Assembly (NCBI RefSeq): GCF_009208105.1
Contig: NZ_WFKL01000001.1
Location: forward strand, 3,782,001 to 3,846,000
Reading direction: 5' to 3'
Source of the DNA: Rouxiella sp. S1S-2
GTDB taxonomy: Bacteria > Pseudomonadota > Gammaproteobacteria > Enterobacterales > Enterobacteriaceae
DNA: 64,000 nt
Position numbers and translations under genes: made by a program. Below are positions 1 to 11,239 of this stretch, one piece after another. Under the pieces are notes generated by a model. That model ran no database searches. It was given only the letters and a program-made list of their open reading frames with translations, and was not told the DNA's origin. Positions within the stretch are counted from its first letter, which is position 1, and each line of letters starts with the position of its first letter.

Positions 1-211
1 CAGAGGCGGCCAGCAAAGCAGGCTGAGTCTGCCACGTCTTGTTTAACTCTTCGACCGGCCCCTGCTGCACCAATTGCCATAAATCGTAGCCTAAAACAGA
101 AGAGGCTTCAGCAAAGGTCGCTTCCACGATGGGATGCGCGGCAGCCAGGTCTGAAAGCATACCTAACGCCTGAGAACCTTGCCCAGGGAAAACCACTGCA
201 ATCTTGGTCAT
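1..211 (-). CDS. fabD: Malonyl-CoA:ACP transacylase, N-terminal part
   Basis: Only the first ~70 codons are inside the window; the gene runs off the left edge. The protein begins MTKIAVVFPGQGSQ, the typical FabD start with the FPGQGSQ motif of acyltransferase domains. The enzyme moves the malonyl group from CoA to acyl carrier protein in the cytoplasm, giving the elongation substrate of fatty acid synthesis. It follows fabH by 46 bases on the same strand, the usual plsX-fabH-fabD order of enterobacteria. Confidence 0.95.
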   Translation of the reverse strand, partial: MTKIAVVFPGQGSQALGMLSDLAAAHPIVEATFAEASSVLGYDLWQLVQQGPVEELNKTWQTQPALLAAS

Positions 212-257
212 TTTGCAATCCTGTTAATTCGTAAGATCTAAAGAGGTTCGTAAAAAA

Positions 258-1211
258 TTAAAAACGAACCAAGGCCGAGCCCCAGGTGAACCCGCCGCCA
301 AAGGCTTCGAGCAGCACGAGTTGCCCGCGCTGAATACGGCCATCACGCACGGCTTCGTCAAACGCAGTAGGAACGGATGCGGCTGAGGTGTTGCCATGAC
401 GGTCGAGGGTAACCACGACTTTGTCCATGCCCATTCCCAATTTTTTAGCCGTTGCACTAATGATGCGCAGATTTGCCTGATGCGGCACCAGCCAGTCGAG
501 CTGTTCGCGCTCCATATTATTGGCCTGCAGCGTCTCTTCAACAATGTGTGCCAGTTCGGTAACCGCAACTTTAAACACTTCGTTGCCCGCCATGGTGACA
601 TAGGCCGGTTGTTCTGGTTTTTTCTGGTCTGGATATTCCAGGCTCAGCAGATTGCCATAATGGCCATCTGCATGCATGTGTGTGGAGATAATACCTTGTT
701 CTTCTGAGGCTCCAAGCAGAACCGCACCCGCACCGTCACCAAACAGGATAACCGTACCGCGGTCTTCTTCATCGAGCTTGCGCGAAAGCACGTCAGAACC
801 GATAACCAGCGCATAACGCACGGCTCCGTTTTTAACGTATTGATCAGCAACGCTTAACGCATAAGTGAAGCCCGCGCAGGCCGCCGCCAGATCAAACGCA
901 GCCGAGTCTTTAATCCCCAGCATGTTTTGAATCTGACAGGCAGAGCTTGGGAACGCATGCGAAGACGAGGTTGTGGCGACAATGATCAAACCGACGTCTT
1001 TTTTATCGACGTCAGCCATCTCCAACGCTTTTTCAGCGGCGGCAAGGCCCATTGTGGCCACAGTCTCATCCGGTGCTGCAATGCGTCGTTCACGGATACC
1101 GGTACGTGAAACGATCCATTCGTCAGTGGTTTCAACCATTTTTTCTAAGTCGGCGTTAGTCCGAACTTGTACGGGCAAGTAGCTCCCCGTACCGAGAATC
1201 TTTGTATACAT
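258..1211 (-). CDS. fabH: 3-oxoacyl-ACP synthase III (KAS III)
   Basis: 317 residues, the normal FabH length. It condenses acetyl-CoA with malonyl-ACP to start fatty acid synthesis. The catalytic Cys112 lies in [11 protein letters not shown], the His in [10 protein letters not shown] and the Asn in [10 protein letters not shown], so the Cys-His-Asn triad is complete. It begins 6 bases after plsX ends, so the two are almost certainly co-transcribed, with fabD next. Start [13 protein letters not shown] agrees with the family. Nothing unusual. Confidence 0.98.
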   Translation of the reverse strand: MYTKILGTGSYLPVQVRTNADLEKMVETTDEWIVSRTGIRERRIAAPDETVATMGLAAAEKALEMADVDKKDVGLIIVATTSSSHAFPSSACQIQNMLGIKDSAAFDLAAACAGFTYALSVADQYVKNGAVRYALVIGSDVLSRKLDEEDRGTVILFGDGAGAVLLGASEEQGIISTHMHADGHYGNLLSLEYPDQKKPEQPAYVTMAGNEVFKVAVTELAHIVEETLQANNMEREQLDWLVPHQANLRIISATAKKLGMGMDKVVVTLDRHGNTSAASVPTAFDEAVRDGRIQRGQLVLLEAFGGGFTWGSALVRF

Positions 1212-1217
1212 GTACAG

Positions 1218-2264
1218 TCAGTCACTCTTGGGTAATACAGCCTCAAGGCGCGCGGCGATCCGCTCGGGAACCTGCCGCTGCACCGCCTGAACAGCCTGTT
1301 CGATAGCAACAGCAAACGCCCGCTGATTTGCTCCGCCGTGGCTTTTTATCACGATGCCGCGTAATCCTAATAAACTCGCGCCATTATACTGGTCGGGATT
1401 TAAATGGCTGAAACGCTTTGCTAATTTTTTCTGTACTATTTTTTGCAACGCGGGTCCGAACCACTTCATCCACCAAGACTTCTTGCCATTCTCCCCAGAG
1501 GATTTAAGCAACGACAAAAACATCCTGATCACACCTTCCATAGTTTTCAGTGTGACATTACCTACAAAACCATCACATACCATGACATCCGTTTTACCGG
1601 TTAGCAGGTCATTGCCTTCAAGATAGCCGATATAATTGATAACGGGTATGTTTTTTAAAATCGCGGCGGCTTCACGGATGTTATCAAGCCCCTTTGACTC
1701 TTCCTCGCCAATATTAAGCAAGGCAACGCGCGGATTAACCGTGCCGATGACGTCTTCCGCCATGACGGATCCCATCACCGCAAACTGCACCAGCATACGG
1801 CTGTCGCATTCAACGTTAGCCCCCAGATCAAGCACCACGGTTTTACCTCGCTGCTGATTCGGCAGTACCGTCATCAGCGCTGGGCGCTCAATGCCATCCA
1901 GAGGCTTTATAACCAACTTGGCCAACCCCATTAATGCACCGGTATTTCCGGCGCTGACGCAGGCCTGTGCGTCACCACTCTTAATCAACTCCAGCGCCAT
2001 CCGCATTGAGCTTCCCCGACTGGCGCGGATAGCCTGCGAAACTCTGGCGTCATTCGCAATCACAGACTCAGAGGCAATAATTTGTATCCGCTCCAATACA
2101 AGAGGATCGGTTTTAGCCAAATAAGGTGTGATGTCGTCGGGATCACCGACCAGAAGAAGATTGAGTTCAGGATTAGAGGTCAGTGCCTGCAATGAAGCAG
2201 GCACTGTGACGGAAGGACCGAAGTCCCCGCCCATAACGTCTAACGCGATGGTTAGACGTTTCAA
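1218..2264 (-). CDS. plsX: Phosphate acyltransferase PlsX
   Basis: 348 residues starting [17 protein letters not shown], the family signature. PlsX makes acyl-phosphate from acyl-ACP; acyl-phosphate can then be used by PlsY to acylate glycerol 3-phosphate, linking fatty acid and phospholipid synthesis. It lies between rpmF and fabH, all leftward, in the conserved yceD-rpmF-plsX-fab cluster. Length and motifs are ordinary. Confidence 0.97.
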   Translation of the reverse strand: MKRLTIALDVMGGDFGPSVTVPASLQALTSNPELNLLLVGDPDDITPYLAKTDPLVLERIQIIASESVIANDARVSQAIRASRGSSMRMALELIKSGDAQACVSAGNTGALMGLAKLVIKPLDGIERPALMTVLPNQQRGKTVVLDLGANVECDSRMLVQFAVMGSVMAEDVIGTVNPRVALLNIGEEESKGLDNIREAAAILKNIPVINYIGYLEGNDLLTGKTDVMVCDGFVGNVTLKTMEGVIRMFLSLLKSSGENGKKSWWMKWFGPALQKIVQKKLAKRFSHLNPDQYNGASLLGLRGIVIKSHGGANQRAFAVAIEQAVQAVQRQVPERIAARLEAVLPKSD

Positions 2265-2328
2265 GGTATCGCCTTGCTATTACTTAACAAGTTTAAAGTT
2301 ATCAAGTAAATAGTTAGCAAGTTAGAAA

Positions 2329-2508
<180 letters not shown>

Positions 2509-3033
2509 TCAATTACTTTTCTTTAAATTCGCTAATACGGAAAACGGATTCGGTTTCTCCGCCTCTGGAGGCAGTTGACCAAATATCATTTCCGCGTCGG
2601 ACACTTCACAGTGTTCAGAATCATGTACCGGAACGACAGGCAGTGAAAGAATAATTTCGTCTTCAATCATAGCCAGCAGATCAACTTCGCCAAAATTGTC
2701 GACTTCGATCGGCTCGTACGCTTCCGGTAATGCTTCAGCCTGCTCATCATTCTTAACAGGACTAAAACAATATGTTGTGTGAACCTGATGCTCAAACGTC
2801 TTGCCACATCTCTGGCATTCCAGAGTAACAGTGACATCCGATTGACCTTTAATAACGGCCAAGCGTTGATTGTCGATATCAAACGACAAAGAGGTCTGTA
2901 CTTCTGAGTCCACACTAACCACTGATGCTGCAACTCGCGTCACTTGGTCCGCGTCGTAGGCTCCAATGTAGTCTACACGCTTTTGAGCGGTACGAACGGC
3001 ATCAACGGTCAGGGGTAATTTTACTTTTTGCAT
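2509..3033 (-). CDS. yceD: YceD family (DUF177) 23S rRNA accumulation protein
   Basis: 174 residues, start [19 protein letters not shown], typical of gamma-proteobacterial YceD. Residues around 93-98 hold a CxxC pair ([10 protein letters not shown]) within the DUF177 core. YceD proteins are linked to 23S rRNA accumulation and are nearly always encoded next to rpmF, as here. It heads the leftward rpmF-plsX-fabHD operon and is divergent from yceF. Confidence 0.93.
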   Translation of the reverse strand: MQKVKLPLTVDAVRTAQKRVDYIGAYDADQVTRVAASVVSVDSEVQTSLSFDIDNQRLAVIKGQSDVTVTLECQRCGKTFEHQVHTTYCFSPVKNDEQAEALPEAYEPIEVDNFGEVDLLAMIEDEIILSLPVVPVHDSEHCEVSDAEMIFGQLPPEAEKPNPFSVLANLKKSN

Positions 3034-3174
3034 AGGGCGCGCATATTAACTTTGTAACGACGTAGAGTCAAAGAAAAAGGGCATTTTACTGCGCCTTTCA
3101 CCAATATTCGCTTCCTCAGCGGCGGACAGTTTAAAATGTGTGATTCAATAACGCTATGCTTTGTGAAAAAAATT

Positions 3175-3771
3175 ATGCAAACAATGACGCAAAAAAAGAT
3201 CCTTCTGGCCTCAACCTCGGCCTACCGCCGCGCAATTCTTGAAAAAACGACGCTAAAATTTAGCTGTGCGGCTCCAAACATTGATGAGTCGGCGCTTGAC
3301 GGAGAGTCTGCGGTCGAACTGGTGAAGCGCCTTTCTGCCCACAAAGCGCGCGCACTGGCTAACGATCATCCCGAACATCTTATCATTGGATCAGATCAGG
3401 TCTGTGTGATCGACGAGACGATCCTCGGTAAGCCTCACACTTTTGACAACGCCTGCCGTCAACTCGGCATGGCAAGCGGTAAACTGGTGCGCTTTTACAC
3501 CGGTCTTTGTCTCTTGGATAGCGACAGCGGTCAAGCCCAAGTGCTATGCGAGACATTCGACGTGCATTTTCGAACGCTTACAGCGCAGGAAATTGCCGGC
3601 TATGTGAAGCTTGAACAACCTTACGACTGTGCGGGTAGCTTCAAATGTGAAGGCCTGGGTATTAGCCTGTTTGAAAAGCTCGAGGGCCGCGATCCCAATA
3701 CGCTGATTGGCCTGCCGCTGATCGCCCTGCTCGCCCTGTTGCGTGAGCACGGTGTTAATCCGCTCGTTTAA
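3175..3771 (+). CDS. yceF: Maf-family nucleotide pyrophosphatase YceF
   Basis: Maf/HAM1-type pyrophosphatase. YceF enzymes hydrolyse modified or 7-methyl-GTP-like nucleotides. Motifs: ILLASTSAYRRAILEK at the N terminus, IIGSDQVC in the middle and CAGSFKCEGLGISLFEKLEG near the C terminus. The open frame runs back to 3136, but the family starts just before KKILLAST, so ATG 3175 (MQTMTQKK) or 3184 is more likely. It is divergent from yceD, and a hairpin terminator shared with convergent rluC follows. Confidence 0.92.
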   Translation: MQTMTQKKILLASTSAYRRAILEKTTLKFSCAAPNIDESALDGESAVELVKRLSAHKARALANDHPEHLIIGSDQVCVIDETILGKPHTFDNACRQLGMASGKLVRFYTGLCLLDSDSGQAQVLCETFDVHFRTLTAQEIAGYVKLEQPYDCAGSFKCEGLGISLFEKLEGRDPNTLIGLPLIALLALLREHGVNPLV

Positions 3772-3804
3772 CCAATTTAAAAGACGATATCAAAGAACAG
3801 GCAT

Positions 3805-3833
3805 AAAAAAAGCGCCCAGGGGGCGCTTTTTAA
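3805..3833. terminator. Bidirectional terminator between yceF and rluC
   Basis: GC stem AGCGCCC / GGGCGCT with an A run on one side and a T run on the other, placed between two convergent genes. Confidence 0.85.
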
Positions 3834-3860
3834 TCCGCGGTATCTTAACTTCCCAGCAAA

Positions 3861-4817
3861 TTACTTTGTACTTTTTCGAAGCTTAACCAAGGCGTTGCGA
3901 AGTTTTGGCTCTAACGGAGCTTCAATACGCATTGTCTCTCCATTGGCCGGATGTTCGAAGCGCAGTGCGGCGGCGTGCAAGAATAGGCGATTGATGCCCA
4001 GTCCTGAAAGCTGGGCATCAAACTCGCGGTCGCCGTAGCGGTCGTCAAAGGCGATAGGATGACCGGCGTATTGGGTATGGACGCGAATTTGGTGTGTACG
4101 CCCAGTGACAGGACTGCATTTTACCAGCGTTGCAAACGTATACTTTTCTTCAATTTTAAAGCGCGTTTCAGAAGGCTTACCTTCACTGTTAACCCGGACA
4201 ATGCGCTCACCGCTTTGCAGAATATTTTTCAGCAACGGCGCCTGCACGACTTTGCAATGCGACTGCCATTCACCGCGCACCAGGGCGAGATAATCTTTTT
4301 GCATGGTTTTCATGCGCAGCTGTTCATGCAGGGAACGCAGCGCCGAACGCTTCTTCGCCACCAGCAGTACGCCGGAGGTGTCGCGGTCGAGGCGATGCAC
4401 CAGTTCAAGGAAACGTGCGTCAGGGCGCAATGCTCTCAGCCCTTCTATCACGCCAAAGCTCAGGCCGCTTCCGCCGTGAACCGCTGTTCCTGATGGCTTA
4501 TTGAGGATCAACAGGTGATCGTCTTCAAAAAGAATGCAGTGCTCAAGCGCCGCGACTTTATCGAGCTTGGCAGACACCGGCGCGTCTTCACGCTCGGCAA
4601 CGCGCACGGGCGGAACGCGAACTTCATCACCGGCCAATAATTTGTATTCCGGCTTGATTCGCTTCTTGTTCACGCGAACTTCGCCTTTTCGCAAAATACG
4701 ATAAATCATGCTTTTTGGCACACCTTTGAGGAAAGTGCGCAAAAAGTTATCAATTCTCTGACCGGCTTCGTCTTCGGTAATGGGGATTAATTGTACAGTT
4801 GGATTCTCAGTTTTCAT
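3861..4817 (-). CDS. rluC: 23S rRNA pseudouridine synthase RluC
   Basis: 318 residues. An S4 RNA-binding domain (about residues 20-75) is followed by the RluA-type catalytic domain with HRLDRDTSG at 141-149; the catalytic aspartate is D144, as in E. coli RluC. The enzyme isomerises uridines 955, 2504 and 2580 (E. coli numbering) of 23S rRNA. It is divergent from rne across a 604-base gap, the conserved enterobacterial arrangement. Confidence 0.96.
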   Translation of the reverse strand: MKTENPTVQLIPITEDEAGQRIDNFLRTFLKGVPKSMIYRILRKGEVRVNKKRIKPEYKLLAGDEVRVPPVRVAEREDAPVSAKLDKVAALEHCILFEDDHLLILNKPSGTAVHGGSGLSFGVIEGLRALRPDARFLELVHRLDRDTSGVLLVAKKRSALRSLHEQLRMKTMQKDYLALVRGEWQSHCKVVQAPLLKNILQSGERIVRVNSEGKPSETRFKIEEKYTFATLVKCSPVTGRTHQIRVHTQYAGHPIAFDDRYGDREFDAQLSGLGINRLFLHAAALRFEHPANGETMRIEAPLEPKLRNALVKLRKSTK

Positions 4818-5421
4818 GGGCCATGATTCTAGATGATTCTAAATATTAGGGGCAGGGTTCGCGCCGCTGATTTTTCTGTGCTTAACTCTAAGTTTACCAG
4901 CAACTGCCGAGGAATACTTAAACTAGCCAATATATTGAGTGAATAACGGGGTGCTATAGCCTTCAAAGGTGCTAAATAAACTTTACGTTCACTTAAAAGT
5001 CACCTTGCTATATCAGTGCCAGCAATGGAATAATGAGTTCACTTCCGCGTTGATTCTCTTGAACTTAGGGAAAACGCTGGAACTATAGATTTGCCTGATC
5101 GCACACAAACGCAGCAATGGCGTAAGACGTAATGTGAAATCAAGCAATTAGCGGGCTGCGGGTTGCAGCTTGGCCGGCAAATGGAATGAGATCTGGCTAT
5201 ATAAAATCAGAGGCTATTCCCCTACTAAAAGTACTGCTTTTATCACGCTGTGGTTACTAACCCGGCAAAAGCAGACTTACCGAAATAATGCGCCCCTATG
5301 CAGGCGACAACCGGGAGGTTGACGACTATGCGAGAAGACTCGGGGCCAACGGTTTATCCGGCCATAGAGGTTATTTTGCCCGCAGTTCTGACAATAATGC
5401 AAAAATAACGAGTAAGTTAAG
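4818..5421 (+). promoter_or_regulatory. rluC-rne divergent region with probable long rne leader
   Basis: 604 bases without a convincing gene. In E. coli, rne is transcribed with a leader of about 360 bases whose hairpins let RNase E control its own mRNA. The equivalent stretch here (about 5060-5421) has several inverted-repeat segments, including 5290-5390 just ahead of the start codon. The regulatory role is inferred from family knowledge; the sequence alone shows only the long structured gap. Confidence 0.55.
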
Positions 5422-8400
5422 ATGAAAAGAATGTTGATTAACGCAACTCAGCAAGAAGAGTTGCGCGTTGCTCTTGTAGATGGACAACGGCTTTACGATC
5501 TGGATATTGAAAGTCCTGGACACGAGCAGAAAAAAGCCAATATTTACAAAGGTAAAATCACCCGCATAGAGCCAAGTCTTGAAGCAGCATTCGTTGATTA
5601 TGGTGCTGAAAGGCATGGTTTTCTCCCTCTCAAAGAAATCGCCCGCGAATACTTCCCCAGCAATTATTCCTCCCACGGTCGTCCAAACATCAAAGATGTT
5701 CTGCGCGAAGGTCAGGAAGTTATTGTTCAGGTAGATAAAGAAGAACGTGGTAACAAAGGTGCAGCGCTGACGACGTTCATCAGCCTCGCCGGTAGCTATT
5801 TAGTGTTAATGCCTAACAATCCGCGCGCTGGTGGCATTTCCCGCCGGATCGAAGGCGATGACCGCACCGAGTTGAAAGAAGCGCTCTCCTCCCTGCAATT
5901 GCCTGACGGCATGGGCCTCATCGTGCGTACTGCCGGTGTAGGTAAAGATGCGGATGCATTGCAGTGGGACCTGAGCTTCCGTATGAAGCACTGGGATGCC
6001 ATCAAGAAAGCCGCTGAAGGTCGCCCGGCACCTTTCCTTATCCACCAGGAAAGTAACGTTATCGTTCGCGCATTCCGTGACTATCTGCGTCCGGACATCG
6101 GCGAAATTCTTATCGATAATCCGAAAGTTCTCGAACTGGCGAAAGAGCATATTGCCGCACTGGGTCGTCCAGACTTTAGCAGCAAAATCAAACCTTACGT
6201 CGGTGAAATCCCGCTGTTCAGCCACTACCAAATCGAATCGCAGATCGAATCCGCTTTCCAGCGTGAAGTTCGCCTGCCTTCCGGTGGCTCGATTGTTATT
6301 GATACCACCGAAGCGTTAACGGCTATCGATATCAACTCCGCTCGCGCAACCCGCGGCGGCGACATCGAAGAAACGGCCTTCAATACTAACCTCGAAGCCG
6401 CAGAAGAAATTGCACGTCAGCTGCGCCTGCGTGACCTCGGCGGCCTGATCGTTATCGATTACATCGACATGACACCGGTTCGTCACCAGCGCGAAGTTGA
6501 AAACCGCCTGCGTGATGCCGTACGTCAAGACCGTGCGCGCATTCAGATTGGCCGTATCTCTCGCTTTGGCCTGCTGGAAATGTCGCGCCAGCGTTTGAGC
6601 CCGTCGCTGGGTGAATCTACCCATCACGTCTGCCCACGCTGTAGCGGAACTGGGACTATTCGTGACAACGAATCACTTTCACTGTCGATTCTTCGTTTAA
6701 TTGAAGAAGAAGCGCTGAAAGAGAACACCAAAGAAGTTCACGCTATCGTGCCTGTGCCGATTGCGTCTTACCTGCTCAATGAAAAACGTGATTCGGTAAA
6801 CGCCATCGAGAAGCGTCAGGGCGGCGTTCGCGCGATTATCGTGCCAAACGACCAGATGCATACTCCGCACTATCACGTACTGCGCGTGCGCAAGGGTGAA
6901 GAGTCTTCAACGTTGAGCTATCTACTGCCTCAGCTACATGAAGCCGAGATGCTGCAACCTTCTGAAGATTTGCCAGCAGAACGCAAACGTCCTGAGCAAC
7001 CTGCTCTGGCAACCTTTGCCCTGCCGGCCGAAGCCCCCCCGGCTTCTTACGAGCAGCCAGATGCCGTGCAGTCCCAGCCGGTTCAAACTCGCACTGCGGT
7101 TGTGAATACTGCCCCTGCTGCAGCTGAGAAATCAGGCTTTATCAGCAAACTGCTGGGCGGACTCAAGAACCTGTTTGCTTCCGAACCTAAACCAGAAGCT
7201 AAACCGGTTGAAGAAGAAGTTAAAGTCGAACCTGAAACCACCGATAGCGAAAACCGTCGTAACGGCGATCGTCGTAATCAGCGTCGTCAGGGCACACGTC
7301 GCAACGGTGAGCGCAGCAACGGCCGCGATCGTAACGAAAATCGCGATAATCGTGACCGTACTGACAGCCGTGGCGAACGTAGTGAAGGCCGCAACGAGCC
7401 TCGCGAAAATACCCGTGAGCCGCGTGAGGACCAACGCCGCAACCGTCGTAACCAAGAGCCAGCCGCTGTTGAAACTGCGGTGCAGGAAGTTGAAAACGCC
7501 GGCAATCGTGAAGAGCAGCAGCAACCTCGTCGCGAGCGTGGCGATCGTTCACGTCGTCGCAACGATGATAAGCGTAAAAATCAGCAGGAAGATAAAGTTG
7601 CTGAAGCGGTGGTTGTTGAGGAAGTTGCCGCCGCGCCAGTCGCAGCAGCGGTTGAGGATCAAGAAGACCGTATGCCGAGCCAGCGCCGTCAGCGCCGTCC
7701 ACTGAACCAGAAGATTCGCTTTGAGTCTGAAGTTGTGGATCAGGACGTTGAAGATGCTGCTCAAATGCTGGTAACCGGCGTTAAACCGGTCGAGCGTCCA
7801 GCTGTCGAGCAAGAAGTTGCTGCACCGGTGCAAACCGAAGCCAGCAATGAAGCCGATACTGAAGCTGATGCTGACGATGCACAGGGTGATAACGCACGTG
7901 AAAACGGCATGCCGCGTCGCTCGCGTCGTTCACCGCGTCATCTGCGCGTTAGCGGTCAACGTCGTCGTCGTTATCGTGACGAGCGTTACCCGTCTCAGTC
8001 ACCGATGCCTTTAGCGGGTGCGTTTGTATCCCCAGAGATGGCTTCCGGTAAAGTGTGGGTCTCTTACCCCATTGTTCAACCGTCCGAGCAGGTTCACTCT
8101 TATGAGCAGCAGCCAGCGGTTCAGGAACAGGTTGAAGTCAGCGCACCGGCGGCAGTACTGACCGAGCAGGTTGAGATTGCACAGGCCAATACGCCAGCTG
8201 CAAGCGAAGTGAAACCGGTTATCGAGCAGTCGGCGCAGGTTTCAGACCCTCTGGTTCAGACTTCGGCATTGACGCTTGCAGAAGCTCAGCAGGTTATTGC
8301 GCAGGAAGAAGTTGACGTGACGAAAGCCGAGACCGTTGCGGCCGAGCCTCACGTGGTTGAACCTGCCACGCTCGAAGTGACTGATGCCGTCGTTCCGGCT

Positions 8401-8919
8401 CCAACCCCTACTGAGCCTGTGGTGGTTGAACCTGTTCACGTTGAAACGCCAAAAGTTGAGGAAGTTATTGCTTCTCCTGCCGCGCTAGAGCCTGCTATAC
8501 AAGCTGCTGCGCCGGTCGTTGAAGACGTTAAGCCTCAGGGAGAAGACTCCGTTAAGGTAGAAGTTGCCGGTATTCAGGCGACCGAAGCCGAAGCGCCAGC
8601 TATCGAAATCCCTGCCGCTCCAGCGCCAGTTGCACCTGCAGAACCGGTTGCCGCCACGCAAACCGCTCCTGCTGTTGCCACCCAAACGCCAGAACCTGCA
8701 GTGAAAACTCAAGCTTCTGCGGGCGACCAGACGCGCTTTAAACATCATGCGACTGCGCCGATGACTAAAGCCCCTGCAGCGGTCTTCGTGGCTGAAGCCC
8801 CGCGTCACAGCGACTGGGTTCGTCCGTCATACGACTTTGAAGGAAAAGGTTCTGCCGGCGGCCACGCCGCTGTCACCACCGCAACGGCACCGGCCACCAA
8901 GCCGGAAATGCCTCAATAA
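5422..8919 (+). CDS. rne: Ribonuclease E
   Basis: 1165 residues, about 100 more than E. coli RNase E. It is the endonuclease core of the RNA degradosome, acting in mRNA decay and rRNA/tRNA maturation at the inner membrane. The catalytic half is complete: S1 domain (about 36-120), metal-binding D303 and D346, and the zinc-link C404/C407 in CPRCSGTGT. The C-terminal half is low complexity: an Arg-rich RNA-binding stretch (about 610-725), then long Ala/Pro/Val/Glu repeats, which hold the extra length. The end, EAPRHSDW...EGKGSAGGH, matches the PNPase-binding tail. Start [22 protein letters not shown] follows the family. Confidence 0.97.
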   Translation: MKRMLINATQQEELRVALVDGQRLYDLDIESPGHEQKKANIYKGKITRIEPSLEAAFVDYGAERHGFLPLKEIAREYFPSNYSSHGRPNIKDVLREGQEVIVQVDKEERGNKGAALTTFISLAGSYLVLMPNNPRAGGISRRIEGDDRTELKEALSSLQLPDGMGLIVRTAGVGKDADALQWDLSFRMKHWDAIKKAAEGRPAPFLIHQESNVIVRAFRDYLRPDIGEILIDNPKVLELAKEHIAALGRPDFSSKIKPYVGEIPLFSHYQIESQIESAFQREVRLPSGGSIVIDTTEALTAIDINSARATRGGDIEETAFNTNLEAAEEIARQLRLRDLGGLIVIDYIDMTPVRHQREVENRLRDAVRQDRARIQIGRISRFGLLEMSRQRLSPSLGESTHHVCPRCSGTGTIRDNESLSLSILRLIEEEALKENTKEVHAIVPVPIASYLLNEKRDSVNAIEKRQGGVRAIIVPNDQMHTPHYHVLRVRKGEESSTLSYLLPQLHEAEMLQPSEDLPAERKRPEQPALATFALPAEAPPASYEQPDAVQSQPVQTRTAVVNTAPAAAEKSGFISKLLGGLKNLFASEPKPEAKPVEEEVKVEPETTDSENRRNGDRRNQRRQGTRRNGERSNGRDRNENRDNRDRTDSRGERSEGRNEPRENTREPREDQRRNRRNQEPAAVETAVQEVENAGNREEQQQPRRERGDRSRRRNDDKRKNQQEDKVAEAVVVEEVAAAPVAAAVEDQEDRMPSQRRQRRPLNQKIRFESEVVDQDVEDAAQMLVTGVKPVERPAVEQEVAAPVQTEASNEADTEADADDAQGDNARENGMPRRSRRSPRHLRVSGQRRRRYRDERYPSQSPMPLAGAFVSPEMASGKVWVSYPIVQPSEQVHSYEQQPAVQEQVEVSAPAAVLTEQVEIAQANTPAASEVKPVIEQSAQVSDPLVQTSALTLAEAQQVIAQEEVDVTKAETVAAEPHVVEPATLEVTDAVVPAPTPTEPVVVEPVHVETPKVEEVIASPAALEPAIQAAAPVVEDVKPQGEDSVKVEVAGIQATEAEAPAIEIPAAPAPVAPAEPVAATQTAPAVATQTPEPAVKTQASAGDQTRFKHHATAPMTKAPAAVFVAEAPRHSDWVRPSYDFEGKGSAGGHAAVTTATAPATKPEMPQ

Positions 8920-8943
8920 CATGAGTCATTTGTTGCCTTAACT

Positions 8944-8971
8944 AAAAAACCCGCCGATGGCGGGTTTTTTT
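8944..8971 (+). terminator. rne terminator
   Basis: AAAAAACCCGCC GATG GGCGGG-type stem followed by seven T, 25 bases after the rne stop. Confidence 0.9.
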
Positions 8972-9036
8972 ATTACTGCTTTTAACACCTGCCTTTAACT
9001 GCTTCTTAAACCACTATGTTCAGACAGGTCGTTCCC

Positions 9037-9324
9037 TCAGGCAAACACTTTCATTTTCTTGATTTCGATTTTCTCGAGCTTGCCATCCAGCAAACTTACA
9101 AAATGCTGGAAATGGGCACTGCTTTCGTGCTGATCAATTGCCTCTTCTGAACGCCAGCGTTCGTAAAAAACAAAACAGTTAGTGCTGCCAATTTCGCGAT
9201 GCAGATCATATTGCAGGCATCCCAGCTCTTCGCGGCTGGCAGCAACGATGGCCAACAGCGCGGGAGTGACCTCTTCAACAAACTCAGGTTTGATGGTTAA
9301 CGGTGCAACGATTCTGACTTCCAT
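9037..9324 (-). CDS. Putative quinol monooxygenase (ABM domain)
   Basis: 95 residues forming one antibiotic biosynthesis monooxygenase (ABM) ferredoxin-like fold, as in YgiN or LsrG-type proteins. Typical features are GCLQYDLHRE and NCFVFYERWRSEEAIDQHESSAHFQ, the latter with the conserved W and the H that follow the substrate strand. Such proteins are cytoplasmic dimers acting on quinols or similar small aromatics; the substrate here is unknown. It stands alone between rne and pyrC, where E. coli has murJ, flagellar and other genes. Confidence 0.75.
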   Translation of the reverse strand: MEVRIVAPLTIKPEFVEEVTPALLAIVAASREELGCLQYDLHREIGSTNCFVFYERWRSEEAIDQHESSAHFQHFVSLLDGKLEKIEIKKMKVFA

Positions 9325-9550
9325 AATTTCAACTCCTGTATAATAAATTCAGCTTCTTACAGCCCGAAAAAAATGATTTTCTCTAATAATTGCCGACTAC
9401 TATGCTCCCCGATTTGCACTGATTTCAATGTTAACTTAACAAAGTAATGCATCCTTTACATTTTGCGCTTATCCTTGTACCCCGCCGTTAATGCTCCCAT
9501 TACTGCACCCGATTCGAACGTCCTGTCTCTCAATGCCGGAGTTTTGTAAC

Positions 9551-10600
9551 ATGACCGCAATACCGCAAGTTTTGAAAATACGCCGCCCAGATGACTGGCA
9601 TATCCACCTTCGCGACGACGCCGTGCTGAATGCAGTATTGCCGTTTACCAGTGAAGTATTTGGCCGCGCCATTGTGATGCCAAACCTGTCGCCTCCGGTC
9701 ACTACCGTGGATGCGGCTATTGCCTACCGCACTCGAATCGAAGCCGCTATCCCGGCAGGACACAAATTTACTCCGCTGCTGACCTGCTACCTCACTGACT
9801 CTCTGGACCCTAACGAACTCTCACGAGGCTTCGAAGAAGGCGTATTTACCGCGGCCAAGCTTTATCCGGCGAATGCGACCACTAACTCTAGCCACGGCGT
9901 CAAAGACGTTAAAGGTATCTATCCGGTACTCGAGCGCATGCAGAAAATTGGCATGCCTTTGCTTATTCACGGCGAAGTGACCCATGCGGAGGTCGATATT
10001 TTCGACCGCGAAGCGCGCTTTATTGATGAAGTGATGGATCCCATCCGCCGTCAATTGCCTGAACTGAAGGTAGTCTTTGAGCACATCACCACCAAAGAGG
10101 CCGCACAGTACGTTTTAGGCGGAAACCAATACCTCGGCGCGACTATTACGCCACAGCACCTGATGTTCAACCGTAATCACATGCTGGTTGGCGGCGTGCG
10201 CCCTCACCTGTTCTGTTTGCCAATTCTTAAACGTAGCGTGCACCAGCAGGCACTGCGTGAAGTGATCGCCGGCGGCAATAACCGTTTCTTCCTGGGCACC
10301 GACTCAGCGCCGCATGCCAGGCACCTGAAAGAATCCAGCTGTGGCTGCGCGGGCTGTTTCAATGCGCCACTGGCGCTGTCAGCCTATGCCACGGTGTTTG
10401 AAGAGATGAACGCACTTGAGCACTTCGAAGCGTTCTGTTCAGAAAACGGTCCAAACTTCTATGGCCTGCCACTCAACGAAGGCACCGTTGAGCTGACCCG
10501 AACTCCTGTCACTCAGCCGGAAACCTTCCCGCTCGGCAACGACACCATTGTGCCCTTCCTTGCCGGCCAAACGCTTAACTGGAAAGTGACGTCCTGCTAA
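9551..10600 (+). CDS. pyrC: Dihydroorotase
   Basis: 349 residues from ATG 9551 ([20 protein letters not shown]), the family start; an open frame reaching back to 9491 is not used because GGAG lies just ahead of 9551. Class II dihydroorotase of pyrimidine synthesis, closing carbamoyl-aspartate to dihydroorotate. Zinc ligands: H17 and H19 in WHIHLRD, carboxylated K103 in [16 protein letters not shown], His residues in HGEVTH and FEHITT, and Asp in GTDSAPH. A terminator follows at once. Confidence 0.97.
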   Translation: MTAIPQVLKIRRPDDWHIHLRDDAVLNAVLPFTSEVFGRAIVMPNLSPPVTTVDAAIAYRTRIEAAIPAGHKFTPLLTCYLTDSLDPNELSRGFEEGVFTAAKLYPANATTNSSHGVKDVKGIYPVLERMQKIGMPLLIHGEVTHAEVDIFDREARFIDEVMDPIRRQLPELKVVFEHITTKEAAQYVLGGNQYLGATITPQHLMFNRNHMLVGGVRPHLFCLPILKRSVHQQALREVIAGGNNRFFLGTDSAPHARHLKESSCGCAGCFNAPLALSAYATVFEEMNALEHFEAFCSENGPNFYGLPLNEGTVELTRTPVTQPETFPLGNDTIVPFLAGQTLNWKVTSC

Positions 10601-10620
10601 ATTGCTCCGTGCGCATATTG

Positions 10621-10648
10621 CGGGAAGACGCTCGTCTTCCCGTTTTTT
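10621..10648 (+). terminator. pyrC terminator
   Basis: Perfect GGGAAGACG / CGTCTTCCC stem followed by six T, 20 bases after the pyrC stop. Confidence 0.92.
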
Positions 10649-10676
10649 ACTCTTCCTCTCTTGCTCTTCTAAAAAT

Positions 10677-10696
10677 AACTGTATATATTCACAGTA
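10677..10696 (+). promoter_or_regulatory. LexA (SOS) box of dinI
   Basis: CTGTATATATTCACAG at 10679-10694 matches the LexA consensus CTG-N10-CAG with the TATATA-rich core and differs from the ideal at only two inner positions. It lies 23-42 bases ahead of the dinI start, so it should overlap the promoter. This supports DNA-damage induction of dinI. Confidence 0.93.
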
Positions 10697-10718
10697 TATA
10701 TTATACGGAGGGGCAGTT

Positions 10719-10976
10719 ATGCGTATTGAAGTCTGCATCGACAGAACAAAACCTTTGCCAATTGGGGCGCTGGAAGCACTGTCAGGTGAACTGAGTAAGC
10801 GTATTAATAAACAATTCTCTGAAACCCAAAACAGCGTGCAGGTACGCTATGCCGGTGCCAACAATCTTTCAGTGCTCGGTGGAGCCAAGACTGATAAAGA
10901 TGTTATCGAAGAAATATTGCAGGAGACCTGGGAAAGCGCAGACGACTGGTTCTCCACCGAAGGTTCTGACATGTAA
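10719..10976 (+). CDS. dinI: DNA damage-inducible protein DinI
   Basis: 85 residues from ATG 10719 (MRIEVCIDRTKPLPIGALEAL). The ACGGAGGGG ahead of it is a strong ribosome site, so the longer frame from 10602 is not used. DinI binds RecA filaments and tunes the SOS response. The conserved ending EEILQETWESADDWF is present. It lies under a clear LexA box and follows pyrC, as in E. coli. Confidence 0.95.
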   Translation: MRIEVCIDRTKPLPIGALEALSGELSKRINKQFSETQNSVQVRYAGANNLSVLGGAKTDKDVIEEILQETWESADDWFSTEGSDM

Positions 10977-11032
10977 ATCGTCAATACCCTATAAATTAAT
11001 AATAACCAGGCTGTGTAAGCCATTTCAAGTTT

Positions 11033-11058
11033 GCCGGGCGTCGCTGTCCGGCTTTTTT
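11033..11058 (+). terminator. dinI terminator
   Basis: GCCGG / CCGGC stem with a 10-base loop and six T, 57 bases after the dinI stop. Confidence 0.75.
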
Positions 11059-11239
11059 ATTTGCTTAAATAATGCATAAAATGCCTATAAATTGTACTTG
11101 GGGAAATTTTTACAACTAAATAAGGGATTTCTATGCCAAAAATTGAATAAATGCTTATACTGAAAAAGCTCACCTGATAATGAGCCGCATTGATCCTCGT
11201 TAGTCACTCATGATAGTCACTACAAAATAAGGGGTCTAT

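Noticed and set aside
7132..7705. Long open frames opposite or out of frame inside rne
   Set aside because: They come from the Arg-rich and repeat-rich coding sequence of RNase E and have no ribosome sites or family likeness.
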